From Armatimonadota bacterium (lineage in GTDB: Bacteria; Armatimonadota; UBA5829), in assembly GCA_012522575.1 (NCBI GenBank), contig JAAYKE010000099.1, positions 1 to 50,345 of the forward strand: DNA of 50,345 bases, given 5' to 3'. Under the pieces are notes generated by a model. That model ran no database searches. It saw only the letters and a program-made list of their open reading frames with translations, and was not told the origin of the DNA. Positions within the stretch are counted from its first letter, which is position 1, and the number at the start of each line of letters is the position of its first letter. Shown here piece by piece: positions 28,760-38,076 of this stretch. Both the position numbers and the translations under genes were made by a program.

Positions 28760-29674
28760 TCAAACGCCGTCGCAAAAAACCTTGCTGGGTTTCATATATA
28801 TACCGTCATCTGACTGAGCTATAATGCCAATGGCGATCAGGTCATCTCCATAGGTGATTCTGGCATGTGATCCCACAGGCAAATCATTCATAACCGCAAT
28901 CGGCAATCCGTGAGCAATTTGCCGAATCCCTGCATCATCGGCCTCGACGCCGGGCATATCCCCGACTGCTTTAGCCATAGGAACCACAAAGTCCGACAGA
29001 CGATCCTCATTAGCGGCTTGCTGCAGGTCGTCAACGGTCACAGATGAGCCTATATCAAACGACCCTACCCGTGTCCGCTCCAGAGCCGCCATCATCCCGC
29101 CGCATCCAAGATAATCCCCTATATCCGCACACAACGTCCTGATGTAGGTTCCGCTTGAGCATTCGACCTTTAGTTCTACCTGAACGGATTGTGTTCCTTC
29201 GGGCATATTCCGAACAGGGGATGCCTCGATTGAGTATATGGTTACAGGCCGAGGCGATCTTTCGATAGTGCGGCCTTCCCTGGCGTGTTTGTATAGCGGT
29301 TTGCCCTGGTGTTTTATGGCGGAGATCATCGGAGGAATTTGTTTTATCTCGCCCGCAAAAGCAGCGGTCGCCCTGCGCATTTGATCGATATCAATGCCAG
29401 ATGCATCTTTTTCGACGAGGATATTGCCGGTAGCGTCCTGGGTGTCTGTCACTATGCCGAGGGTTAATATGGCTCGATAATGTTTTCGCGTGTTGGTGAG
29501 ATACTCGACCAGTCTCGTAGCTTTGCCCAGACATACGACAAGCACGCCTGTAGCCATCGGGTCAAGCGTGCCGGCGTGTCCCACTCGTTTTTGTTTGAAG
29601 ATGTGTCGGATGCAATTGACTACATCATGTGAGGTCGGGCCGGATGCCTTGCGGACGTTCAGGACTCCATCCAC
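28760..29674 (-). CDS. truB: tRNA pseudouridine(55) synthase TruB
   Basis: GVLNVRKASGPTSHDVVNCIR, VGHAGTLDPMATGVLVVCLGKATRL. Confidence 0.97.
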   Translation of the reverse strand: MDGVLNVRKASGPTSHDVVNCIRHIFKQKRVGHAGTLDPMATGVLVVCLGKATRLVEYLTNTRKHYRAILTLGIVTDTQDATGNILVEKDASGIDIDQMRRATAAFAGEIKQIPPMISAIKHQGKPLYKHAREGRTIERSPRPVTIYSIEASPVRNMPEGTQSVQVELKVECSSGTYIRTLCADIGDYLGCGGMMAALERTRVGSFDIGSSVTVDDLQQAANEDRLSDFVVPMAKAVGDMPGVEADDAGIRQIAHGLPIAVMNDLPVGSHARITYGDDLIAIGIIAQSDDGIYMKPSKVFCDGV

Positions 29675-30627
29675 CGCCGCACCTCTGAGATCAATTTGTT
29701 TCTGGCCTGCTGGAGGGTGTCTTCTATTGTGCAGCCTGACGCCGCCGCGTGCCCGCCGCCTCCAAATGCCGCAGCTACTTTGTTGACATCGAAACCATCT
29801 CTCGAACGAAGGCTGGCTCGCACAATTCCGGGTTCTATTTCGCGAAGCAGCATCACAACCCTTGGGCCTTTGATTGCCGCCACTGTATTTACAATGCCCT
29901 CTGTGCAGCTATCATCAGCGTCAAGATCGATATAGTCACGGTTGGATAACTCAGCCCACACAATCTTGCCGTCCTGGGTTTCCTGCATAGAGCTTAACGC
30001 ACGCCCGAGGAGCTTTGCCGCCCGCAGAGGTCTGCTTTCAAACACCGACCGCACAATCTCCGATGGGCTAACTCCCATTGCAGCAAATCTTGAAGCGATC
30101 TCGAAAGTGCGCGATGTGGCATTGGAATATCGGAATCCGCCGGTGTCGAAAACAATGCCGGTCATAAGCATCGTTGCAGTAGCCTGGTCTATTTCAATGC
30201 CCACGGCATCAAATAGTTCTACAATCAATTCGGAAGTGGAGCTGATGTTTGGTTCATAAATCTGAATGTCGCCGAAGTTCTCTTTGGTGAGGTGATGATC
30301 GATTCTGGCAGTAATTTTCGCTGAGTTGATCAATTCCGCAGCAGTTCCCGTTCGGCTCGGCTGATCACAGTCGACTACCACGCCGACTTCAAAATATCTG
30401 CGATCGCTGGTATGCACAATCGTATCTGATTCCGGCAGAAATCTGTAGTGGTCGGGCACAGGATCCTGACTTATCACCGTAGCATCTTTGCCAAGTGATC
30501 GCAGGGTTCGCGCCAGGGCAAGCGCCGCACCAAGGCAATCGCCATCGGGTTGCACGTGGCAGGCGAGTATGAATGACTTATGGGCAACCAGCGCTTCCCA
30601 TGAGCTTTTAAGTTTGCTCGGGTTCAT
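29659..30627 (-). CDS. nrnA: DHH-family bifunctional oligoribonuclease/PAP phosphatase NrnA
   Basis: CHVQPDGDCLGAALAL, DCDQPSRTG, RIDHHLT, FGGGGHAAASG. Confidence 0.94.
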   Translation of the reverse strand: MNPSKLKSSWEALVAHKSFILACHVQPDGDCLGAALALARTLRSLGKDATVISQDPVPDHYRFLPESDTIVHTSDRRYFEVGVVVDCDQPSRTGTAAELINSAKITARIDHHLTKENFGDIQIYEPNISSTSELIVELFDAVGIEIDQATATMLMTGIVFDTGGFRYSNATSRTFEIASRFAAMGVSPSEIVRSVFESRPLRAAKLLGRALSSMQETQDGKIVWAELSNRDYIDLDADDSCTEGIVNTVAAIKGPRVVMLLREIEPGIVRASLRSRDGFDVNKVAAAFGGGGHAAASGCTIEDTLQQARNKLISEVRRWMES

Positions 30628-30967
30628 CCTTTTTAATCTCTTCCAATAACTCGAAGATTCTCACGCCTCTATCCACGGAATCGTCGTAGACAAACTGAAT
30701 ATCAGGCAAAGTTTTCATTCGCACCCGCTTTCCGAACTCCTGCCTGACGAAATGCTGTGCGTGCTTCAGCACGTCCATACTCTGCTTGCGTTCCTGCTCG
30801 TCGCCGAGTATGGTGAAAAATATCCTTGCATGCCTCATGTCCGAGGTTATTTCGGCATCTGTCACCGTCAAAAAACCAAGCCTGGGATCTTTAATTTCGC
30901 GCATTATTATATCGCTTACTTCCTGCTTGAGAAGCTCGCGCATTTTATTTTGTCTTGTGGTCGTCAT
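30608..30967 (-). CDS. rbfA: 30S ribosome-binding factor RbfA
   Basis: EVSDIIMREIKDPRLGFLTVTDAEITSDMRHARIFFT. Confidence 0.95.
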   Translation of the reverse strand: MTTTRQNKMRELLKQEVSDIIMREIKDPRLGFLTVTDAEITSDMRHARIFFTILGDEQERKQSMDVLKHAQHFVRQEFGKRVRMKTLPDIQFVYDDSVDRGVRIFELLEEIKKDEPEQT

Positions 30968-30968
30968 C

Positions 30969-31253
30969 TCACACCATTTCTATGCCGGTATCTACCACCT
31001 CGCAAAGATGATTTGACTCAACGAGGTCGATTATCTTGTTGAGCACTTTGTTTATGAATACTGCTTCGTTGGACACACATGCAAATGCCAGCCCGGCCGT
31101 TTTATGTGAGTCCAAATGCGATATCTCGGCAGCCGACACGTTGAATTTGTTGCGTGTGGTATCGAGAATGCTCTTAACCACGTGTCGTTTTTCCTTCAAT
31201 GAGGCGCTGGCAGGCACCTCTAACCTCATATTAAGGATACCCACAAAGGCCAT
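30969..31253 (-). CDS. DUF503 family protein (YlxP-like)
   Basis: FVGILNMRLEVPASASLKEKRHVVKSIL; operon position. Confidence 0.9.
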   Translation of the reverse strand: MAFVGILNMRLEVPASASLKEKRHVVKSILDTTRNKFNVSAAEISHLDSHKTAGLAFACVSNEAVFINKVLNKIIDLVESNHLCEVVDTGIEMV

Positions 31254-31279
31254 AGTCGATCTCCGGGGAACCTGCGTAT

Positions 31280-33229
31280 TTATACCGCACGAGCGATCTT
31301 CTTAAGCGCATAGCACTCTATGATGTCGCCCTCTTCATACTGCTGGAAGCCCTCGCTATGTATGCCGCACTCAAATCCCTGCGCCATTTCGCGCGCTTCA
31401 TCTTTGAGGTGTTTCAACGTATCGAGCTTGCCCTGGTGGATAATCTCGCCATTTCTTTTCACTCGCACATACTCGTTGCGCACAACCCGCCCTGATGTGA
31501 CCATACAGCCGGCAATGACGCCGATTCCGGGGATTCTGAACGTAGCGCGAACTTCCGCCTCGCCAAGGATTTCTTCTTCAATCGTAGGCTCCAAAAGACC
31601 CGAAAGCGCGGCTCGAACTTCTTTGGTCAACTCGTAGATAACGTTGTATGTGCGCACTTCCACGTGGTTGATCTCGGCCATCTTCTGCGTCTGAGCATCG
31701 ACTTTAACGTTGAAACCAATCACGATCGCATTGGACGCAGAGGCAAGCAATATATCCGATTCGTTTATGTTGCCCACGCTGGAGTGAATGATGTCGACTC
31801 GCACTTCCTCGTGTTCAATGCCCACCAGCGATTGTCTGACTACTTCTTCGGAGCCTTGCACGTCGGCTTTCAAGACAACTTTGAGCTTGCGAATTGTGCC
31901 TTCCTGAATCTGCTGATAGAGATCTTCGAGGGTGATCTTTGTGGTCGTGGCCATACGCTCATCGCGGCTTTCCTGAGCGCGTTTTTCAGCGGTAGCTCTG
32001 GCATCCCGCTCGTCTTTGGCTGACTCCAGCAAATCCCCTGCCTGCGGCGTCGTCGACAAACCGACCAACTCGACCGGCGTTGCAGGCCCGGCCTTGCTGA
32101 TGCGCTCCCCTTTGTCATCAAACATAGCCTTGACTTTGCCAAATGTCTCACCGGCAACCACGGGAGCGCCTATCTTCAAGGTTCCCCTCTGAATTAGAAC
32201 GGTTGCAACCGGGCCTTTGCCTCGATCCACTTTGGCCTCAATCACGCTTCCCTGAACCCTGCTTGCAGAGGCCTCAGCATGCAAATCAGCCATCTCCGCG
32301 ACCAAAAGAATCATCTCCAGCAGTTCATCTATGCCCTGCCCCTGCTTGGCCGATATTTTGACGGTTATTGTATCCCCGCCCCACTCCTCCGGGACAAGGT
32401 TATTCTCAGATAGCTGCTGCATTGTCCTTTCGACATTTGCATCATCTTTATCTACTTTATTTATCGCAACGATGATAGGCACTTCGGCTGCTCGCGCGTG
32501 GTCTATTGCTTCAATGGTCTGAGGCATGACCGAGTCGTCCGCAGCTACGACAAGCACGGCAATATCCGTCACGCTGGCTCCTCTGGCGCGCATCGCGGTG
32601 AACGCCTCGTGGCCGGGAGTATCCAGGAATGTGATTTTTTTGCCTTTCCAATCAACCTGATAAGCGCCGATGTGCTGGGTGATTCCTCCGAACTCGTGCT
32701 GTGTGACATCAGTCCTGCGAATCGCGTCAAGAAGGGTTGTCTTGCCGTGGTCAACGTGTCCCATAACGGTAATGACAGGCGGGCGCGGCACGAGTTTGAC
32801 CGCATGCTTGCTCTTAGGTTTAGCCTGCAATTTGGCGGGTTTTGGCTCACGTGGTTTCATCGAGGCCGTGACCTTGACCGTATAGCCCCATTTCTCAGCT
32901 ACTTTGGCGGCCACATCCGAGCCGATCTGCTGGTTAACGCTTGCCAGAATACCCATTTCCACGAGCCGTTTCTGTATGTCCGCAGGGGCCAGTCCCATAG
33001 CTTCGGCAAACTCCCTGACAGATAGCGATTGTGGTATTTGAACGGTTTTCGCCTGGTCGATCAGCGATTTATCCTGCGCCAGCATCTCGCGGACAGTATC
33101 CGCAGTGGCGGCATCGAGATCATCGGAGCCTCCGGTAACCTGGACATCCAAATCCTTCAAAACGGCTACAAGATCGCCAGTAGTAATCCCCAGATCCTTT
33201 GCCAGTTGGAATACTTTGATCTCGCTCAT
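31280..33229 (-). CDS. infB: Translation initiation factor IF-2
   Basis: [42 protein letters not shown]; start [14 protein letters not shown] at 33229. Confidence 0.98.
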   Translation of the reverse strand: MSEIKVFQLAKDLGITTGDLVAVLKDLDVQVTGGSDDLDAATADTVREMLAQDKSLIDQAKTVQIPQSLSVREFAEAMGLAPADIQKRLVEMGILASVNQQIGSDVAAKVAEKWGYTVKVTASMKPREPKPAKLQAKPKSKHAVKLVPRPPVITVMGHVDHGKTTLLDAIRRTDVTQHEFGGITQHIGAYQVDWKGKKITFLDTPGHEAFTAMRARGASVTDIAVLVVAADDSVMPQTIEAIDHARAAEVPIIVAINKVDKDDANVERTMQQLSENNLVPEEWGGDTITVKISAKQGQGIDELLEMILLVAEMADLHAEASASRVQGSVIEAKVDRGKGPVATVLIQRGTLKIGAPVVAGETFGKVKAMFDDKGERISKAGPATPVELVGLSTTPQAGDLLESAKDERDARATAEKRAQESRDERMATTTKITLEDLYQQIQEGTIRKLKVVLKADVQGSEEVVRQSLVGIEHEEVRVDIIHSSVGNINESDILLASASNAIVIGFNVKVDAQTQKMAEINHVEVRTYNVIYELTKEVRAALSGLLEPTIEEEILGEAEVRATFRIPGIGVIAGCMVTSGRVVRNEYVRVKRNGEIIHQGKLDTLKHLKDEAREMAQGFECGIHSEGFQQYEEGDIIECYALKKIARAV

Positions 33230-33581
33230 ATTATTTGACTCCCCTCGGAACATACATTGCCGATTCTTATTTTAGCCCCATGCAACTATCGTACACAGAG
33301 ATATTTAGACGCTATGTAAAAATAAATTGAACTGTAAATAGCGCACAATTCGACCGGATGGGCGGTCTATGCTGCAAAACAAGGGGCGCAGACAGGGGAG
33401 AAACCGAGACTAAAAGTATAGATTATTGACTGGAGCGCAAAGGGTCGGCGCTCGGCATGCAATACCCGGATACTTTAATTTTTCATAGCCCGTTCCCTAC
33501 CTGGCATCCGCCTGTTATTCAGCGCTTTCTGCCATCCAAAAAACATATCAATCGAGACACGCAAGCCGTGTTTTCGATGCA

Positions 33582-33857
33582 TCATCTGTCATTATCGCAC
33601 ATATCATCTGCTAATCTTTGCAGTTGGCTGACAATCTCCTCGGGTATCTCACAGCGCAGCGCTCTGTTCAATTTCCTATGCTTGATTGCCGTTTCGAGGC
33701 ATTTCTTTTTGCCACACAAATAAGCTCCCCTGCCGGGCAGCTTGCCGGTGGTATCAACAAGCACCTTACCCTGCGTAGTGCGCGTTACCCTGAGCAGCGC
33801 ACCCTTGTCGGACATTTCTCTGCATCCAATGCAAGTCCGGATCGGCGTTTTTGCCAT
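33582..33857 (-). CDS. ylxR: YlxR (DUF448) RNA-binding protein
   Basis: MAKTPIRTCIGCREMSDKGALLRVTRT, GRGAYLCGKKKCLETAIKHRKLNRAL. Confidence 0.92.
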   Translation of the reverse strand: MAKTPIRTCIGCREMSDKGALLRVTRTTQGKVLVDTTGKLPGRGAYLCGKKKCLETAIKHRKLNRALRCEIPEEIVSQLQRLADDMCDNDR

Positions 33858-33861
33858 ATCA

Positions 33862-35094
33862 TCATTCGGTATCAGTGCCCGAATCGGCCTCAACGGAGCT
33901 TTCGTCAGAGTCAGGCAAATGCAGAACCGTGTCTTCGTCGTCCGCTGTTATCAAGTCAACCGGTTTATCCTCATCGGGCAGGTGCAACACGGTATCCTCA
34001 TCCGGCGCAGTGATAAAAACGCTCTCCGCAGCAGCCTCCGAATCTCCCTCAGAATCCGACTTGGCATCCTGATTTTCACTTCGTATGTCGATTCTCCAGC
34101 CCGTAAGACGAGCCGCCAACCGCACATTCTGCCCGGATTTGCCAATAGCCAGCGAAAGCTGACTGTCCGGCATCAGGACAAGCGCAGTATTGGTTTGCTC
34201 ATCGCAGGTCACCGAGATCGATTTAGCCGGCGACAACGCCTCGCCGATATACTTCTCCACATTGTCATGCCAGCGCACGATGTCGATTTTCTCGTCATAT
34301 AATTCGTTGACTATCGACTGCACCCTGGTTCCTCTGTGGCCGACGCACGCGCCGACAGGGTCAACTTTATCATCGGTGGAGACCACGGCAACTTTTGTGC
34401 GCGCGCCCGGTTCTCGTGCAACGGATTTGATCTGCACAATATCTTCGGCGATCTCAGGGACTTCCAACTCGAAGAGTCTCCTGATAAGGCTCGGATGGGT
34501 TCTGGAGACTACCACCTGAGGTCCTTTGGGCGTTCGCCTGACCTCAAGCACGTATACTTTAATTCTGTCGTTAAATCTATAAGGTTCCGTATGGACTTGC
34601 TCGGCGGGCGGCAGCAGGGCTTCGATCTTGCCAACGTTAACAAAGACGTTTCTTTGTTCTCGACGCTGAACTACGCCGGTGAGGATTTCACCTACGCGAT
34701 CACCGAACTCTTCGTAGACCCGATCCCTCTCCGCCTCGCGTATTCGCTGCACAACTACCTGCTTGGCAGTCTGCGCTGCAATGCGACCGAAGTTCGCCGG
34801 AGTTACCTCGATTTCGATGACATCTCCGATTTTAGCATCCGGGTTATAAGACCGCGCCTCCTGCACCGACATCTCCACATGATCGTTCTCCACGTCTTCG
34901 ACAACGTCTTTTGCACAAAAGACCTGGAAGCCTCCCTTGGAGCTACTCACGCGAACCCGAACGTCGCCAGTGGCTGCAAAATTCTTTTTATATGCAGTCT
35001 CCAGCGCCGTTTCTATGGTAGAAAGCAACACCTCAAGCGGTATTTCTTTCTCTTTTTCTATTTGTCGCAGTGCATCAAGAAAGTCTGCGTTCAT
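33862..35094 (-). CDS. nusA: Transcription termination/antitermination factor NusA
   Basis: S1/KH signature DPVGACVGHRGTRVQSIVNELYDEKIDIV, LAIGKSGQNVRLAARLTGWRIDI. Confidence 0.96.
   Translation of the reverse strand: MNADFLDALRQIEKEKEIPLEVLLSTIETALETAYKKNFAATGDVRVRVSSSKGGFQVFCAKDVVEDVENDHVEMSVQEARSYNPDAKIGDVIEIEVTPANFGRIAAQTAKQVVVQRIREAERDRVYEEFGDRVGEILTGVVQRREQRNVFVNVGKIEALLPPAEQVHTEPYRFNDRIKVYVLEVRRTPKGPQVVVSRTHPSLIRRLFELEVPEIAEDIVQIKSVAREPGARTKVAVVSTDDKVDPVGACVGHRGTRVQSIVNELYDEKIDIVRWHDNVEKYIGEALSPAKSISVTCDEQTNTALVLMPDSQLSLAIGKSGQNVRLAARLTGWRIDIRSENQDAKSDSEGDSEAAAESVFITAPDEDTVLHLPDEDKPVDLITADDEDTVLHLPDSDESSVEADSGTDTE
33889..34014 (-). repeat. Two 21-aa tandem repeats at the NusA C-terminus
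   Basis: ITAPDEDTVLHLPDEDKPVDL / ITADDEDTVLHLPDSDESSVE (63-bp units 33952-34014 and 33889-33951). Confidence 0.85.
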
Positions 35095-35137
35095 ATCTTA
35101 GGCTTTCTTCTCTCCCGATTCATATCCCAAACTGAAA

Positions 35138-35160
35138 AGAGTGGGCGTGAGACCCACTCT
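35138..35160 (-). promoter_or_regulatory. Leader hairpin upstream of nusA (rimP-leader-like)
   Basis: Minus strand AGAGTGGG-TCTCACG-CCCACTCT, perfect 8-bp stem followed by TTTC. Confidence 0.7.
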
Positions 35161-35186
35161 CGATCGCGCCATCTAACTTCTACCCT

Positions 35187-35215
35187 AGTATATCAGATTC
35201 AACAAGCAGTTGCAA
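35187..35215 (-). promoter_or_regulatory. Promoter TTGCAA-N17-TATACT for the nusA operon
   Basis: -35 at 35210-35215, -10 at 35187-35192 (minus strand). Confidence 0.65.
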
Positions 35216-35374
35216 CCGCTGTCAAGGCTCGTTTTCCGACCAGGCTTCGACGAATAGATGGGTTCTATGTGGCTACTCGGAGGCGCGGTTTGCTTTGAAA
35301 AGGGTGGCAATAACAAAATTGGATGTGGATAATCACTTAAGATAGCCACATCCAATTTACGAAAAAAGTTATTT

Positions 35375-36739
35375 CTATTTCCTGGAGTCCGAAGCTGCAA
35401 CGGGCGTTGCCGCGTTCTTGTTAGCGTGTGTCACCTGCGGGAAGTATGTCTTTTCGTTATACGCAGGGCTGCGGGATTTCGTATGACACTCCAGACACAG
35501 TTTGGGGTCCACTTTAGCTCTCTGCTTGGAGTCTTTTCGTTCGTTTCCGTGCGGCAGAGACGCCCTGTGGCAGGAAGCGCATTCCACCCCTGCCGGTACA
35601 TTCGTAACGGCCATAGAACTGCGTGAACTGCGATATAGTTCGGAGTGACAGGGCAGACAATCCGGCGTCAGGTTCTTGCCGACTTCCAGTGTCTTGATCG
35701 CCTTTGCGTGCCGGGTCTTAGCCCAGTCCTCATACTCGCTTGCGTGACACGCCTTGCACAACATAGGTGAATAATATGGTTTGGACTGGAATCCGTCTTC
35801 GTGCACTGCTGCAGTGTTCACCGGAGCGGCATCGGATGCCGATTGGGCAGGTCGGTTAGTGAGAGAGATTATGCCCTCTTTGACTTGATCGTCTATCGCC
35901 TTGTCTTCAGTATATTCCTCATTTAGCGTGACCCGCTTAAATGTAAGCTCAGGAGCCTTTTCGGGATCAATTACCACATCGATCAGCCCGAGGTCCTTAC
36001 CCTGGTGCATCGACGGCAATACAAGAGTTTTTTCCACCGTGCGCTCGGCGATTATGCCGCGGGTGTTGGATCCGGTTATGACAATATCAGGGGAGCCGAT
36101 CCGCTGTGCATTGCGGGAAAGCCAGTCATTGGCGGCTACTCCTGCCTGGTCAAGCAGAATGAGTATATCGCTTTTCGAGCGCGCTTCCTTGAACTTCTCG
36201 AACCTGATTTTGCGAATTACCTCGTCATCGACACTGGTATCGGGCAGCGGTGCGCCGAACGATATCACGCCGACTTTCACTCCGCCGACGTCTTTGATAA
36301 GGTACGGAATAAGTCTATCGTCCTTGCTTCCGGGGACGTCGACAACGGTCAACTTGTTCTCTTTTGCCTTGCTGAGGAACTCTCCGCCCAGACGTGCGTC
36401 ACCGGAGCCAAGCCCCACCGCGGCGTAGCCGAGCTTCGATAGCACGGACATCATTACGTCGAGCTTACCAGGTAAGTCAGTAAGGTTTCCGCTATCCACT
36501 ATTATCGTATTTGGATTTTCTTTGACTAACTGGGCAATTGCCGTGGATCGGCGAGCAAGACCGCCCGCCTTGGAGCCGCCTCACCCACATGGCTGCCAAT
36601 AACCCATCGTGTCGCCGCTATAGATAATTCTTATCTTTTTAGACGCCTCTTTGGCATTGAGGTGGGCCGTGGCGACGGTGATGGTTAGCAGCAGGGCAAG
36701 TCCCAGCAGGCACTTGATGATCGTGCGAAGTCGCAACAA
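35375..36739 (-). CDS. Putative selenoprotein: secreted metallophosphatase-like (UshA/5'-nucleotidase-type) domain with C-terminal tetrahaem cytochrome c region; UGA (36581-36583) read as Sec53
   Basis: Frame stays open from TTG 36739 (RBS GAGGA, 7-nt spacing) to 35375 except one TGA; N-terminus MLRLRTIIKCLLGLALLLTITVATA...IRIIYSGDTMGYWQPCGUGGSKAGGLARRSTAIAQLVKENPNTIIVDSGNLTDL; four CxxCH (CKACH, CLPCH, CASCH, CLECH). Confidence 0.85.
36550..36569 (-). promoter_or_regulatory. Bacterial SECIS-like hairpin downstream of the in-frame UGA
   Basis: GGCGGGC-GGUCUU-GCUCGCC, 7 bp incl. one G-U; starts 11 nt after UGA. Confidence 0.8.
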
Positions 36740-36792
36740 TTTGCAGTCCTCACTTAAAATAGCACTTTCATGTGGCTATTCCACATATTAGC

Positions 36793-36821
36793 AGTATAAA
36801 TCGAGTATGGTTTGATGTCAA
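36793..36821 (-). promoter_or_regulatory. Promoter TTGACA-N17-TATACT for the selenoprotein gene
   Basis: -35 36816-36821, -10 36793-36798 (minus strand). Confidence 0.8.
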
Positions 36822-36876
36822 CTTATTGAGGTCAACAAATTTAACTGATATTCAGACTCAGTGCAGCATCGTGAAG

Positions 36877-37524
36877 CTACCTTTTGAAACTGCGGCCATC
36901 AAGAGCTATCTTTCCGATATCGTAATACATCCTCAGTCGACCGAGAAATCCTTTGATGAACCCGCGCTTTTCTTCTTTCATACAATGGGTGCATCCGAAA
37001 AGATCGACCCTTTTGACCCTCAGATTATGTGAGCGATAATATTTGGTTATGGCTGTTTCTACGCCGGATCGGACATTATCGAGGTTTGGAATACTAACGA
37101 ACACATCGCGCCGCATAGCGCGTTGACCGGAGATATAAGGCGCAATGACCTGAGCGAGATCGGTCGAACGCCGACCGCTTTTGAATATCCCAATCGCCAT
37201 GTCAGCGGTATCGTCTACGACCGGCATCGCTATTGCGTCAACCTTTTCGCCATCCATCCCGATTAGATCCGCATCCAAAAACAGCAAAATATCTGCATCA
37301 GTGCTCTCGGCCCCGACCCGCATCGCCCCACCCTTGCCACGATTTACCGCCAGTTCGATGGCTGTAACATCAGGATAAGCGGAGGCGATTTGATAGGTGG
37401 CGTCAGTAGAACCATCACTGACGACCACTATCTCGTCAACGAGCTTGGCGGATTTGATCGCGTCGAGCACTGCGACAATTCGCTCTTCTTCGTTGTAAGC
37501 TGCTACAACTGCGGCGATTTTCAT
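36877..37524 (-). CDS. Family 2 glycosyltransferase
   Basis: MKIAAVVAAYNEEERIVAVLDAI, EIVVVSDGSTD, NRGKGGAMRVG, LFLDADL. Confidence 0.9.
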   Translation of the reverse strand: MKIAAVVAAYNEEERIVAVLDAIKSAKLVDEIVVVSDGSTDATYQIASAYPDVTAIELAVNRGKGGAMRVGAESTDADILLFLDADLIGMDGEKVDAIAMPVVDDTADMAIGIFKSGRRSTDLAQVIAPYISGQRAMRRDVFVSIPNLDNVRSGVETAITKYYRSHNLRVKRVDLFGCTHCMKEEKRGFIKGFLGRLRMYYDIGKIALDGRSFKR

Positions 37525-37525
37525 T

Positions 37526-38008
37526 TTATTTGGCGGTATTTTTGGAACCGGAGTCGCTTTTCGAGCTATTTTTCGGCTCGTCAGTTTTTGTCGAAGATTT
37601 TTTCGACTGACTCGGCTCCTCAGATATGTCTTGCCAGGCCTTTTGAAACACCTCTATTGCGCTATCTTTTGCTTCCCCAAGATATTGCGCCGTATCGCCA
37701 ATAATATCCTTCGAAACTGTGTTGGCAGAATTGATTTTATTGAGCGCCTGATCCAAAAATGTCTGCGCTTCGGCAGGTTTTTTGTTTGCTATAAGCTGCT
37801 TGGCTTTGCGTGTGTATTTTTCTGCCTCAGCCAGAGAGGTTACAAGGTCGGATTGTTTGTCGTCCTTGGAGTTGTTGGGCTGAATTGCATGCACTTTGGC
37901 AGCTATGGCCGCAACCTCTCGCCGAAGTTGCTCAATTCTCCACTGGTCATATATGACCACGGCCAGCAAAATGACGACAATCATACCCAGACAGCCCATT
38001 CGCTTCAT
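37526..38008 (-). CDS. Membrane-anchored hypothetical protein
   Basis: N-terminal TM MGCLGMIVVILLAVVIYDQW, then coiled-coil-like and Ser/Lys-rich tail. Confidence 0.6.
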   Translation of the reverse strand: MKRMGCLGMIVVILLAVVIYDQWRIEQLRREVAAIAAKVHAIQPNNSKDDKQSDLVTSLAEAEKYTRKAKQLIANKKPAEAQTFLDQALNKINSANTVSKDIIGDTAQYLGEAKDSAIEVFQKAWQDISEEPSQSKKSSTKTDEPKNSSKSDSGSKNTAK

Positions 38009-38076
38009 TTGTCAGAGTCCTTTCTATGCGTATCAGAGTCTTGCCGCCAAACATTGTCAGATCAGATGCGGCGTTA

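Noticed and set aside
34336-35298. 320-aa plus-strand ORF antisense to nusA
   Set aside because: Opposite strand has a clear NusA; the antisense translation shows no recognisable domain.
36581-36583. Alternative explanation of the TGA as a pseudogene nonsense mutation
   Set aside because: Only one stop, the same codon type as Sec, at a Cys-equivalent motif position, with a SECIS-like hairpin at fdhF-like spacing and intact coding on both sides. Kept as a selenoprotein candidate pending the sel machinery check.
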